A stretch of DNA of 64,000 nucleotides from Ancistrus triradiatus (taxonomy: Eukaryota > Chordata > Actinopteri > Siluriformes > Loricariidae). The notes under the pieces were generated by a model. The model did not search any database and was not told the origin of the DNA. It saw only the letters and a program-made list of their open reading frames with translations. Numbering within the stretch: position 1 is the first letter of the stretch; each line of letters begins with the position of its first letter. The DNA is taken from NCBI GenBank assembly GCA_025084515.1, contig JAJAGP010000182.1, positions 411,530 to 475,529 of the forward strand. The letters are read 5' to 3'. This document shows, one piece after another, positions 1 to 12,400 of the stretch. The position numbers and the translations under genes are program-made.

Positions 1-825
1 ATTTAGACCAGAATGCATGGCTTGGTTCACTGGGGCCGGAGTCTGGAGTCATGTCTGGCCTGCCTGCCTTATCCGTTAGCCGGGAGTGTTGAGTGGGCGG
101 TCTGGCTGAACTGGGCTTCGGTCCTCGTGATCTTGACTCGTGCATCCTTGCTGTAGACTAAGGGCAGAGCTGGGGGTTCATAGTCAAAGAGTCTTATGAT
201 GATCAAAGACGTTGGGTTGCTGTTTTCTGCCTCCCATGGGGTTGCCAATGCCAATGTGATCCCTCTTGGCTGTGTTACCTACCAGTTCTCCTCTTTCTAG
301 CTATGCTGCTATAGCTAATGCTGCCAGGGTCTCATGCTACACATGGCATCAGTGATTGTTAATAGACACTGTGCTCTTAATCAATAACTAATTACATTTT
401 CTGCTTTCTCTCCGAGCTGTGTTCCGGTACCAGTTCCTGCCCCACACATGATGTTCATCTGCTGCAGCTTCACTCAAGCTGCTTCTGTCATCAGCTCCAG
501 TCCTATCATACCCAGGCCACTTAACGCCGATGTGCATGCTTCACATTTTATTCTAACTATGACTCCATGACTTTAGTTTCGTTGTTAGATTTATCATCTA
601 CGCTGCCCAAGGGGGTTGGGTCCCTTTTTGAGTCTTGGTCCTTCCAAGGTTTCTTCCTATAACACTCAGGGAGTTTTTCCTTGCCACTGTCGCCCTAGGC
701 TTGCTCTATTTGGGATTGGACGTAGTTATTAGGAGATAATCTAAACTTGTAAAGTTGCTTTGAGACAATGCTCCATTGTAAAAGCGCTATCGGGAGTGTA
801 AATAAAATTGACTTGACTTGACTTG
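1..825 (+). mobile_element. L2-clade LINE, 3' end (5' part lies outside the window)
   Basis: The first ~743 bases match, base for base as far as I can read, the segment starting at 61619, which directly follows the ORF2 stop codon of the L2 LINE at 57800-62441. This is therefore the 3' untranslated tail of the same LINE family. The last ~80 bases differ from the other copy mainly by small insertions and deletions and end in repeats of ttgac, as L2-like LINEs often do. No coding sequence is present; small ORFs here are chance. Whether a longer element lies to the left cannot be seen. Confidence 0.85.
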
Positions 826-829
826 ATAG

Positions 830-832
830 GAG

Positions 833-865
<33 letters not shown>

Positions 866-1032
866 GTGTGTGTGTGTGGTGTATGTGGATATATATATAT
901 ATATATACAGCTATATATATATAATATATATTATATATCGATATATATATATATATAATATATATATATATATAAACACAAACTTGTTTGTGTGTTTTTA
1001 TATATATATATACACAACAATATGTGTGTATA
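830..1032. repeat. Compound (TA)n/(GT)n microsatellite
   Basis: Long runs of alternating TA and GT dinucleotides directly after the LINE tail. ORFs on both strands here are low-complexity Tyr/Ile/His strings and are not genes. Confidence 0.95.
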
Positions 1033-1055
1033 TTGGACAACATAAGTTTTAATTT

Positions 1056-1130
1056 TCCTGTGCAAAAGTCTTAGGCCACCATTAGCTGTACCATTGTTTT
1101 AGCAATGGCATAATGACCATATCATATTAT
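1056..1130. mobile_element. Terminal fragment of a Tc1-like element
   Basis: The segment containing caaaagtcttaggccacca and then taatgaccatatc matches, in inverse and direct form, the two ends of the Tc1 remnant at 40430-40868. Only one terminus is recognisable. Confidence 0.55.
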
Positions 1131-1777
1131 TTATCAGCCTTATTATTATTATTATTATATATTGCTCAGACATGAGCTAATTCATTTGTTACTCTGCAGT
1201 TACGACAGCGCGAATGCTGACAAACTCTTGGAAGGAAGCTGGTCAGTGTTCTGGATCAAGATCGCATCTTGCTGGGTTTGCCTCTTTCTCTACATGTGCA
1301 CCCTGGTGGCGCCCATTCTCTTCCCACAAAGGTTTCATGCATAATGGCAGCCTCCAAATCTGTCACATGCATTCCACCACCACTACAGCAATCTGTTACA
1401 TTTTTTTTGTACGTCCTTTTTTATGTCGTTTCTTACTGGTTTTTATTCGTAAAAGCCGAGGCCAGACGCCTGACCTGTGGACATGTTACATTTGTGAGTT
1501 TTAGTTCCATGTTGGTTACGTGGTAGTCATATAGTTTTTATTGTTTTAAGAAAAACATGAAGGTATAAAAAAGCATTACTCAGGCACATGTCACTCTACC
1601 TGTCTTACTTGTTACATTTGCATCCTTTAACACATGAAGTATTCTATGCAAGTCAGTTACCGTGTCTTTAATTCTGGGTTTGTTTGTCGTTTTGTGTTTA
1701 CCAAAAGAATAGCTATGAAAATGTCATTTCCAAATGCAGTGAGCCGACCCTGGGGCAGATTTTGGCTAGACGCATGG
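1131..1777. other. Non-coding, no recognised feature
   Basis: Short overlapping ORFs of 60-96 codons are present, but they show no family similarity, splice context or low-complexity signal that would support a gene. A short (TTA)n run lies at about 1139-1160. Confidence 0.5.
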
Positions 1778-2358
1778 TAACCTACATTCACACTAGACAG
1801 TGACAAGTAACTGTCCTCACTCGGGGGTTGTCTGGGAATAACGAGTCGCTACTCTTATTGGTTGTGGGCGGAGTCTGTACAGTACAAAAATGTCTGCAGC
1901 CAACTGTATAATTAGTACCTATCTTACTTTTGCTTACGAATGAGTTTAAAGTAGTAATAAAACCCAAGTAAATATATTAAAGAGCAGTTACAGGTTTGTT
2001 GAATTCCCGAACACTGCTGAAGAAACTTAGGTGTAGCGGGAGGAGAGCCCAGGTGATGTTGTATAGATCCAACCATGAGAAGTCCAGACTTGGGAGCCTT
2101 TGGCAAGACGGAAACATCCAGAAAACTTACATATGGAACCAACGGAACCAAAAGAACTGAATGCAGCTTTGAAACGCAGCTGAAACCTCATCTCACTGGG
2201 ATATACACCAGGCTGGTTTGGCACTGGTTTGGAACCAGAAACCTATGATCTATCAGCTGTCACCTGTCATGGACCCCAACCCACCGCTCTCCACACCTGA
2301 CCATAAAAAGCAATGTTATAAAGTCACAATGTCGCTCTCTAGTGTGAATGGGAGGTTT
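1778..2358. mobile_element. Putative non-autonomous DNA transposon (MITE-like)
   Basis: The left edge reads cattcacactagacagtgac (from 1785). The right edge, read on the other strand, is cattcacactagagagcgac (ending 2350): terminal inverted repeats matching at nearly every base over about 20 bp. The weaker aacct block just outside is also mirrored. The interior (~560 bp) has no transposase-like ORF. I could not settle a target-site duplication, so the superfamily is open. Confidence 0.55.
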
Positions 2359-3048
2359 AAGGCTTGGAGAAAATAACACCACACGTTCTATCATCAAGAA
2401 TCAAGCTACCAATCTGCACTATGAACAGTTCGCCCTTTATTTTCTACTCTGGTTTGTCTCTGCTTTGAAAAGATGTTCTTTTACTTTCAAAAATGAAACC
2501 CAAAGGTCATAAACATGAGTCGTTAGTATCGTGTTTCATTATTCAGTATTTCATATAACATCCAAATGTGCCTTGGATGCTCTAAGTTATTTGAACATAT
2601 TAGGGCCGTACTCGTGCTCAAGGCTCGCATGCGTTGATTATTGTAAATAAGTCACGTTTTACTACAGAATACGTTTTCTACTAAAATTGTGTTACACTGC
2701 CCTGGGAAGTCACAATTCTGTTTTGTAAGGTTTGAGCCTGCTTTTCAACGATCGAGCTGTTTCCATTAAGTTAGTTTAAGCCGTGTTTAGTTTATGCATA
2801 CAGTTTAATTAGTTCACTATTTAGTGCTCACGTTGCATTTCTGTGAATTGAATTGGTGTGTTTGTCAGAGCCTTTTATAGCGGAAAATCGTATGTGAAAT
2901 AATCTACAACTGGAATTTTTGTTACGACCTGTGATCAAGAAGCCTTCCTCATTTCTGCGCATATATTATGTACTGGTTATATGATCGCCTTCTACACAAT
3001 GCATTTGGAAAACCTTCAAACCCTTTCACATTTTCTTTTGTGGCCTTG
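2359..3048. other. Non-coding, no recognised feature
   Basis: AT-rich sequence without credible ORFs, splice-supported exons or a repeat I can name. Confidence 0.5.
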
Positions 3049-3295
3049 TGCCATCATTCCTCATCATTCTGCACTCAGTACCCCATAATGAGAAGGTGAA
3101 AACAGAATTTTAGAAGTGTTTGCAAATTTATTGAAAAGGGAAAACTAAAATATTGCATTGACATAAGTATTCAGACCCTTTACTCAGTACTTCATTGAAG
3201 CACGTTTGGCCTCCAGTCTTCTTGGGTATGAAGCCACATGGTTTGCAAACCTGGATTTCGGGATTTTCTGCCATTCTTGTTTTTATTTTATTTTA
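3049..3295 (-). mobile_element. Truncated Tc1-like transposon fragment
   Basis: The run through aagtattcagaccctttac, followed by a segment on a cttcttgggtatgaagccac theme, resembles the 3' part of a Tc1 family very common in teleosts, here read from the minus strand. It breaks off into a T-rich stretch near 3290; the catalytic region is missing. Confidence 0.6.
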
Positions 3296-3749
3296 TTTTT
3301 TTATAAACTTTCTGAATGCATTGTATTTACCTAAAGCATAATGTGTTGGTATTGGGTCCCATTTCTGAAGTAAAACACTGTATTTAGTATGTGTAGAATG
3401 GCAGCAGGTGTGTGTGTGTGATTTTGAAACAACAAAGTTCATAAACAATTTGAGTTACCCATTAAGGAACCATTAATTGACATTGTGACCACTGGTATTC
3501 ATCATGCATCTCAGAATTATTCCCATCTCCAAGAGCTCAAAGGGGAGCCTGGACAGTGTATTCCAAACCACTTCATTTCAGTGAAGACTGTGATGCCATC
3601 ATACCATAGCTATGGTACTGCTCAAGTTATGCTGCTGTTCTCCTGTTACATTCTCTGTTCCAATTATATCTGAGAGAAACCAAGTGTGGTATGATCTGAC
3701 ATTTATACAGTCAAAGCCCCATATCAATAAAATTTACCTCAGGTTACCT

Positions 3750-4046
3750 TGGGTAATGGGGGTGCTGCAGTAATAGCCTCTTCCGTGCCTTGTCTTACTG
3801 GCACCCTATACAGGTTTGTGCTTACACCTGTGCCTAGGGAGTACTGGGATAGGCTCCAGACCCCACTCACATACACTCAAACTCTTAAGGGAAATTTAGA
3901 AACTCCAGTTAACCTAACACACATAGGTGGTCTTTGGATTGTGTGAGGAAACCAGAGTAAACTCGCACAGACACAACTAGGACATGCAGAATCCACACAG
4001 AAAAGACCCAGACCACTCCACCTGGGGTCGAACCCAGGACCTATTT
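3750..4046. repeat. Dispersed vertebrate repeat copy
   Basis: The phrases gtactgggataggctccaga, aggacatgcagaatccacac and gaacccaggac are hallmarks of a repeat scattered through fish genomes. A second, shorter copy lies at 53365-53540. No reading frame is maintained. Confidence 0.6.
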
Positions 4047-5975
4047 ATGAAAAAATTCCGGCATACCTTGTTCCGGCATCTTGGCAAACCCTTGTACTGT
4101 CAATGATGTGACTTTCTGATTTCCCCTTTTGTCCTTGAGTATTGGGTGGGGTTTTGCATCTTTGCCACATTCCTTGTGTTTAAATATAAGAAACCTTTGA
4201 AGAAAATACAAATTGAGCTTACTAAGGAAAGGTGTGGGTGTATTTCTGATATTCATTATATCCGTTTAGGGGATTAAAATAATACTGTACAGCAGTAATT
4301 GTGGTAGATAAAGATTGGATAGTGGGGATCAACTCTATATTGATGAGTTTATATAATGTCTTTGCTCTTGTGTATGAGACTTTCTTACGAACTTCTGTTC
4401 ATTGGACTTGTGCTGCATCTTATTCTTGTGGCGTATAATTCTAAGTTCCATCAGTCCTGTAAATCCTGGAAAACCAGCGATGAGCATGAACACTTGGCTG
4501 GATTATTTTCTTTTACTGAAGTGCAACAGAAATAAATGTGTTTATAATTCCAGAATTCAGGAGATGCTCTTATTCAGAGAGATTTATAGTTTAGCTGAGC
4601 AGCTGAAGGCCCCAAGAGCGATAGTTCGGCAGAGCCAGGATATGATCTCACAATCTTCAATCTGTAAGAGCTTTAAGCACTGAGCTGCTTAGTCCATGGG
4701 TGATATGAGGTATGGAACATTACATGTTTACCTACAGTGCAGGATTTGATCTAACAATATTCTGATTTGTAGAGCAGACCTTTAACCACTGAGCTACTAA
4801 AACGCTGGATGATGAGGTATGGAAAGCAGAGTATGTCAGTGATAGTCGCCAGTGCAGGATTCAGGTCAGTGATAAATCTTATACAGTGCTATTGTTTTTC
4901 GTCTGTCCGACTTGGTACTCATTGGAGATGTCCACAGCTAAGTTTAGGCTCCCATATGAGCACTCATAAGGGCTCTTCTCTTCTATATGGAGTCAAACCC
5001 CCGTATCTGAGCTCCACAGTATCTGAAATCATGCTAGAACATGCAAAGTGTGTTAATCCTTACTTCCACTAACCAAAACACTAATCTACTATAACGAATG
5101 ACAAGCTAAAAATACATAAATACTGGAAAATTCTGTACAGAGTGAGGGTTAGTGTACTGTAACCGACTTAGGTGGTATCTTCAATAGCATTTTTCCTGTA
5201 CCTCCACCTTCCACTTCTTTCTTCTCAGTAACAAGCGGCACCTTCATACATTTACAGAGATCAATTAGTGAAGACTCTCACTGTGAGAAAGAGTTACATC
5301 ACTGTAAATGTTTCTTCCAAATGAGAGCTCATGAGTCTCCTGCAGCAGGCTGATATCACAAACGTATGAAGCGTTTGAAGATGGCAGGATGAGGGACGGG
5401 TTTCCTCATAGAGAATCATGGAGATAATGGACTCCCATTATCCAAATCTATATTATTCGAGCCATTTTCAGGAGCGAGGTACATTTTAGAACAGGGTTTG
5501 ACTCTATGAGAGTGAAAAAGTCACAATTATTTATGAGTTATGATTGATTTCCGAATATATGATGCTTGATGAATACCAGTCCAGCTGTACATTTTACTGA
5601 ATGTGTAGTATTTACAAATCTAATAATGAATCTATAACAAATAAGTGCTTCATTCCTGCTTCGCTGTCTGTATAGGGGTATATCTGTGAAGGACTTGGTG
5701 CTCTGTATTATCACATTGTGTATAGATTAATTAACAGAAGGTGAGCTAGAAGGTTTAAACGCTTGTGATATTGTATTGTCTGTTTTAAAAAGGATTACTA
5801 GTTTTGTTCACGCATTCTCCAAACTACAACTTACTTGGCTTAAACTTTGCAAATATGTGTACTTGCGTTTACAAAAAACCCTGATCTTTTTATGTTTCAC
5901 TTGATATGTTACATGTGGTAAGATTTACAAGGGTGTAAGACAAACACATAAAGAAAACCTGTGTCCTTTTGAGGA
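4047..5975. other. Intergenic, mostly unassigned; two tRNA-like scraps
   Basis: No gene is supported. Two short segments around 4605-4700 and 4735-4800 share a taagcactgagct / taaccactgagctact theme, suggesting old minus-strand tRNA-derived SINE pieces. The rest is unassigned. Confidence 0.45.
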
Positions 5976-6423
5976 TTTTTTTGTTTATTAGTTTGATCTT
6001 TCAATAAAAAAAAAAGACCTTACAAAAATAAATTGTGTTAATTTTTCTAGGAACAAGGCTTCACTGTTTAATGAAGTATACTGCTGACATTTTTAGTCCT
6101 TCCAGCCTGAATGAAATCTGTCTGATGCCTTTTTTAACTGAAAATATATTGTTTATTTCGATCCCACCAACCTTTCTGACAGTTTTTTGCAGAAAATACT
6201 GAATACATATGATACGTAACTGAACTACAGAATTTTAACTACCAGAAGATATTTAAAAAAGAGGTGTGTGAGCAAAATGGCATAACTGGCCCATGTTATG
6301 GACTGCTTAAATAAATGCCCAAATGCTAAAAGGTAGAATCCTGCCAATAGAATGAGCAGATCCATTCAAATCATCAGACATTTTGTGAGTGATGTGTGAC
6401 TTCAGTTTCCTGCGTTATCCCTC
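5976..6423 (-). other. thbs4: Probable thbs4 3' untranslated region
   Basis: This lies directly downstream (minus strand) of the thbs4 stop at 6424-6426. On the minus strand AATAAA occurs at 6157-6152 and again at 5989-5984, either of which could be the poly(A) signal. The true end cannot be fixed from sequence alone. Confidence 0.4.
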
Positions 6424-9400
6424 TTAGCTGGAGACGTTCTGTTCCACATGTTCCTGGTAGTCTGCTGGGATTGTGTCTGTAATTATAAATTGAAGTGGGT
6501 TAAATATTCATTACCTTAGACAGTTAGGTCTAAAAATTAGCAGAGGCCCTTCACCTACCATTGCAGCGATATTTCAGATTGGACCAGATGATGTTTTCCT
6601 GCGAGAAGCAGAAGACACCCAGGCGGCCGCCCCTCATACTGGTGTCAATGACCACTCCAGAGTCCGCCACCAAGCTGGCGCCTTCATAAAAACGCACCCT
6701 TAACAAGCAAAGTGGAAAGATGATCAGCAGCACCAAAATGTTTACGTTTACATTTACAAACGTCCTTATCCAGAGTGACTTACAATTGATACAGTCTTAC
6801 AGTCCAAGCAATTGTGGGTAAAGCGCCTTGCTGGAAGAGATGGGATTTGATTCCTGGACCTTCTGATCCACAGTCCAGTGCTTAACCACAAGGCCACCAC
6901 AGTCCTATGGTTTATATATTGCATGTAAGTGAAGTTTACCTTTATTTATATGCAATACATAAACCATACGTTTATAACGCAATTAATCTAAGTTTTTGTA
7001 ACCTCCCTTAAGAAATCTACCATATGCAGTGTGCCCCCTTCAGGCCATTCATGTGATGACTGAACATACTAACATCTGGTGTGTGTGTGTGTGTGTGTGT
7101 GTGGGATAAAGAGAACCCAGTTGAACCCCCTGTGCAGCAATAACTGCTACTAACCGTTTCCTGTAGCTGTTGATCAGTCCTGCACACCGGCTTGGAGGAA
7201 TTTTAGCCCATTCCTCCGTACAGAACAGCTTCAGCTGTGGGTCCTGTTGTTGGTGGGTTTTCCTCACATTAACTGCTCGCTTCAGGTCCTTCCACAACAT
7301 TTCCATTGGATTAAGGTCAGGACTTTGACTTGGCCATTCCCAAAACATGAACTTTATTCTTCTTTAACCATTCTTTGGTAGAACAACTTGTGTGCTTAGG
7401 ATCGTTGTCTTCCTGCATGACCCACCTTCTCTTGAGATTCAGTTCATGGACAGATGTCCTGACATTTTCCTTTAGAATTCGCTGATATAATTCAGAATTC
7501 ATTGTTCCATCAATGATGGCAAGCCGTCCTGCCCAGATGCAGCAAAACAGGCCCAAACCATGATACTACCACCACCATGTTTCACAGATGGGATAAAGTT
7601 CTTATGCTGGAATGCAGTGTTTTCCTTTCTCCAAACATCACACTTTTCTTTTAAACCAAAAAATTCTATTTTGGTCTCATCCGTCCACAAAACATTCTTC
7701 CAATAGCCTTCTGGCTCGTCCACATGATCTTTAGCAAACTGCAAACGAGCAGCAATGTTCTTTTTGGAGAGCAGTGGCTTTCTCCTTACAACCCAGCCAT
7801 GCACACCATTGTTGTTCAGTGTTCTTGTTAGCCAATGTGAGAGAGGCCTTCAGTTGCTTAGAAGTTACCCTGGGGTCCTTTGTGACCTCGCCAACTATTA
7901 CACGCCTTGCTCTTGGAGTGATCTTTGTTGGTCGACCACTCCTGGGGGAGGGTAACAATGGTCTTGAATTTCCTCCATTTGTACACAATCTGTCGGACTG
8001 TGGATTGGTGAAGTCCAAACTCTTTAGAGATGGTTATCTGATGAGCATCAACAACTCTCTTTCTGAGGTCCTCAGGAGTCTCCTTTGTTCATGCCATGAT
8101 GCACTTCCACAAACATGTGTTGTGAAGAGCAGATTTTGATAGATCCCTGTTCTTTAAATAAAACAGGGTACCCACTCACACCTAATTGTCATCCCATTGA
8201 TTGAAAACACCTGACTCTAATTTCACCTTCAAATTAACTGCTAATCCTAGAGGTTCACATACTTTTGCCACTCACTAATATGTAATATTGGATCATTTTC
8301 CTCAATAAATAATGACCAAGTATATTAGTTTTTCTCATTTGTTTAACTGGGTTCTCTTTATCTACTTTTAGGACTGGTGTGAAAATCTGATGATGTTTTA
8401 GGTCATATTTATGCAGAAATATAGAAAATTCTAAAGGGTTCACAAACTTTCAAGCACCACTGTAAATAACAGCCAGGAATTGGTCCAGAGCAGGATGTGC
8501 CGGATTGGGATGTGAGAAATGATCCAAGATGACAGTTCAAAACAGTTCAAACATTCATTCTGTGTCATGGCAAATGAATGGTCTATTCAACCCAAGATGA
8601 GGTCATGGAAGTTGCATTTGGAGTTAACGAAATGTCATGGAAATAATTTCGTTAAAATGTGTGGAAATCCTGACAACATATACAAACCTGGGAGGAAGAG
8701 AACAATCCTCTAAGTCTTGTGAAATCAACCACTCCCTTATTTTGAACGTCCTGTGGTAACCTAGTGGTTCCATTCTTCTGGACTGTGGTAGCCTAGTGAT
8801 TATAGTACTGAACTGTGGACCAGAAGGTCCATGGTTCAAATCCAACCTCTGCTAAGCTGCCATAGTTGGGCCCCTGAGCAAGGACCTTAACCCACAATTG
8901 CTTGGATTGTAAGACTGTATCAGTTAACTGTTTTCAGTTGTAAGTTGTTCTAGATAAGGCCTGCTAAATGACATAAATGTAAATAAACAGCTGAATGCTC
9001 TTGGAGGAGAGCCCAACTGCCTTCTTCCATATTCTAATAGACATTTGATTGGCTGGTACTGCTCCGAAGAGAACAAGAATGAATCCAACCTCTTTACTGC
9101 TGTGTCACTTAAGAGTTCCTTTTCAAGACCCTTAAGGATTCTTACCTGATGTATCCCACCTGAGGCCGGTGCTGGAGGGTCCAGCGGTATGACACCTTGT
9201 CCTTCCAGCCCACATTACGAGGGTCTTTCCATAACAGCCTCACTTGATCACCGGTATTTCCAGTGTGCCACAGAGAATTCCTCAAGAACTCGCCAGGTCC
9301 CGTTTTGGATTTCACAGCCTAAACACAGATGAGATGGTACAGTAGCTTTAGATCTTTAAACAAAAGCTAAATTATGCATGCAGGTTTGGATCTGGGCTTG

Positions 9401-12400
9401 AGTTAAACTGTAAAACCCCTGCAGGTCAGGGAGTCTGACACAGGTTAGAGAGTCTGATTATCACACTGTTAAAGGTTAATGGAAGCAGAGACGGAGTGAT
9501 GGAACCTTGAGCTGGATGCCAGGCTCAGCCACAGCTCTGAACGGCACAGCCTGCCAGTAGGTCTGTTCTGTCTGCTTCCACATAACCACGTAGAAACTGG
9601 ACGAGTCCTGGTAGCCGAAGATGAAGCCAGCGTAGTCATCATCAGTCACTGTGTTCACGTGGAAGGTGCCCTCGAAGTCAACCCCGCTGAAGGCAGTGTA
9701 ACCTGAAAAGAGCAGGAGCTGCATAAGCTTAGCTTTTTAAAAGTATCCTTATTCAAGTTGTGCTCCTTTTGCATTTGAAGTGTTTTGTCTAATTTAAATC
9801 TGAATAGACTGTATTATGGTTGTAATAGGACTTTCCTTTCTGACGTGAACATACCTAATGGCATGAAATACTACCACAAATTCCTGTAGACTGGGATTCC
9901 AGTAGACAAATTCCTGTAGACTGGGATTTTTCTCACCTATCAGTCACAGTTGGTTTAACTGAATCTATGAGTACCTATGATCATCTTTGTGCAAGAGCCA
10001 TCTGCAGTAAGTTACTACCACTTTATAGATGCAAGGTGACTATTTTTTTGTAGACCTGCAGCAGGCTGGGAAGAGTGAATCTACAATAGGCAAGCAGGTT
10101 GGTGTGAATAAATCAACTGTGGAAGCAATTGTAAGAAAATGGAAGACATACAAGACCACTGATAATCTCCCTCGATCTGGGGCTCCACGCAAGATCTCAT
10201 CCCGTGGGGTCAAAATGATCATGAGAACGGTGAGCAAAAATCCCAGAACTACACGGAGGGACCTGATGAATGACCTGCAGAGAGCTGGGACCAAAGTAAC
10301 AAAGGCTACCATCAGCAAACACACTACGCCGAGAGGGACTCAGATCCTGCAGTGCCAGGCGTGTCCCTCTGCTTAAGCCAGTACATGTCCAGGCCCGTCT
10401 GAAGTTTGCCAGAGAGCATATGGATGATCCAGAAGAGGATTGGGAGAATATCATGTGGTCAGATGAAACCAAAATAGAACTTCTTGGTAAAAACTCAACT
10501 CGTCGTGTTTGGAGGAAGAAGAATGCTGAGTTGCATCCCAAGAACACCTGTGAAGCATGGGGGTGGAAACATCATGCTTTGGGGCTGTTTTTCTGCAAAG
10601 GGGACAGGACGACTGATCCGTGTTAAGGGAAGAATGAACGGGGCCATGTATCGTGAGATTTTAAGCCAAAACCTCCTTCCATCAGTGAGAACATTGAAGA
10701 TGAAACGTGGCTGGGTCTTCCAGCATGACAAATCTGGTGAAGACTTACAGGAAACGTTTGACCTCTGTCATTGCCAACAAAGGTTATGTTACAAAGTATT
10801 ATGTTGAACCAAATTTATTGACCAAATACTTATTTTCCACCATAATTTACAATTAAATTCTTTAAAAATCCTACAATGTGATTTCCTGGATTTTTTTTCT
10901 CATTTTGTCTCTCATAGTTGAAGTGTACCTATGATGAAAATGACAGACCTCTCTCATCTTTCTAAGTAGGAGAACTTGCACAATCAGTGGCTGACTAAAT
11001 ACTTTTTTTGCCCCACTGTGTATATATATAGGTCACATGGATATACTGTAGGCTTAGTACTTCATGATCTTTCCCTATAAGATCAGCACAGTGGTTAGCA
11101 CTGCCACCTCTCAGCTAGAGATTCACACCATGTCTCCCCACGACAATGAATTGGATTGAGCCGGTACAAATATGAACAAATGAATAATTGCCTATTTGCT
11201 ACAGTAAGATATAGATAATGTTAAAAACTGATAGGATGGGATGTTATGTGTTTTGTTTACTCTCTGGATTTAAGCAGTGCCACGCAGACATACCCACTGC
11301 CAGTCCAGGGTCACTGTTCATGGTCTGAACGATCTCCATGCCCTGATTCAGAACCACCCAGTTGGGATCAATTTGAGCCTCGCCCTCTGGGTCCAGCACG
11401 ACAGTCTGATATGCTCTAAAATCTGTCAGTGTGACCTCTGCATTCTCAGGACATGTATCGATCCTGTCAATCACCCGGTCCTGGTCGAAGTCTCCAGCGC
11501 AGGCATCTCCCACTGAACTGTCTAAGAGGCACATGCAAAAAAAGTTAGTTAAAACACAACACTAGAACAGTACATTTCATACATACATTACTTGCTGTAG
11601 ACACAGTATTTGGAGAATAACAGGATGTATGTACTTTGTCTAGCCGCTTGGTCTGGATTGGGCACCAGTCTGCAATTGTCATTAATGTCCAGGACTCCAT
11701 CGTTATCATCATCATCGTCACACTCGTCCCCAAGTCCGTCCTTGTCCGTGTCCAGCTGAGAGCTGTTGATGACTGTAGGACAGTTGTCTTTGCTGTTCTG
11801 ATGTCCGTCACCGTCACTACAACCAGAGGCACTGCTCAGGACGATGTTTGAATGGGTAATGTAAATACTGAATTAGAATGGAAATATCTTACCTGTCAGT
11901 GTTAGTGTCACAAGTGTCTCCTACGAGGTCATCATCGACATCAGACTATAAGACAATAAATATAAGAATAGGCAATACAATCTATTACTAATAATAATAG
12001 CATTCATAATAAACAATAATGAATGAATGATAATTAAACATTATTAGTAGTACTATACATACATTGGCACGATCATAATTCCTACTACAGTGTACAGGTA
12101 TGCTTCGTTTGACATCCATCCAAACAACTTCCGTTTGCTTTAATGGCCAAGGTCTTAAGAATTATAATAGGAAATGGAAATCTGTCTAATATATACATTT
12201 AATGCATGTCTGAATGACAGAAGACTAGTACAAGCGAACTCTTGAGACACCTGCTGACAGAAAAGAGAATAGCAGTCTTGAAAGGCAGGGAAAAAAACAA
12301 GGTTGTCTTCTTTTTTTCGTTTTTGGTAAGGCTCTAGTATCCTGTTGGGCCGTGCTGGGTGTGGAGGGGGGCGTTATCCTGCCGAAAAATGCCAGTTGGG

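Noticed and set aside
741..1052. 100-codon minus and 62-codon plus ORFs
   Set aside because: Artefacts of (TA)n/(GT)n; pure Tyr/Ile/His strings.
7755..8139. 121-codon plus-strand ORF
   Set aside because: Antisense shadow of the Tc1 transposase encoded on the minus strand.
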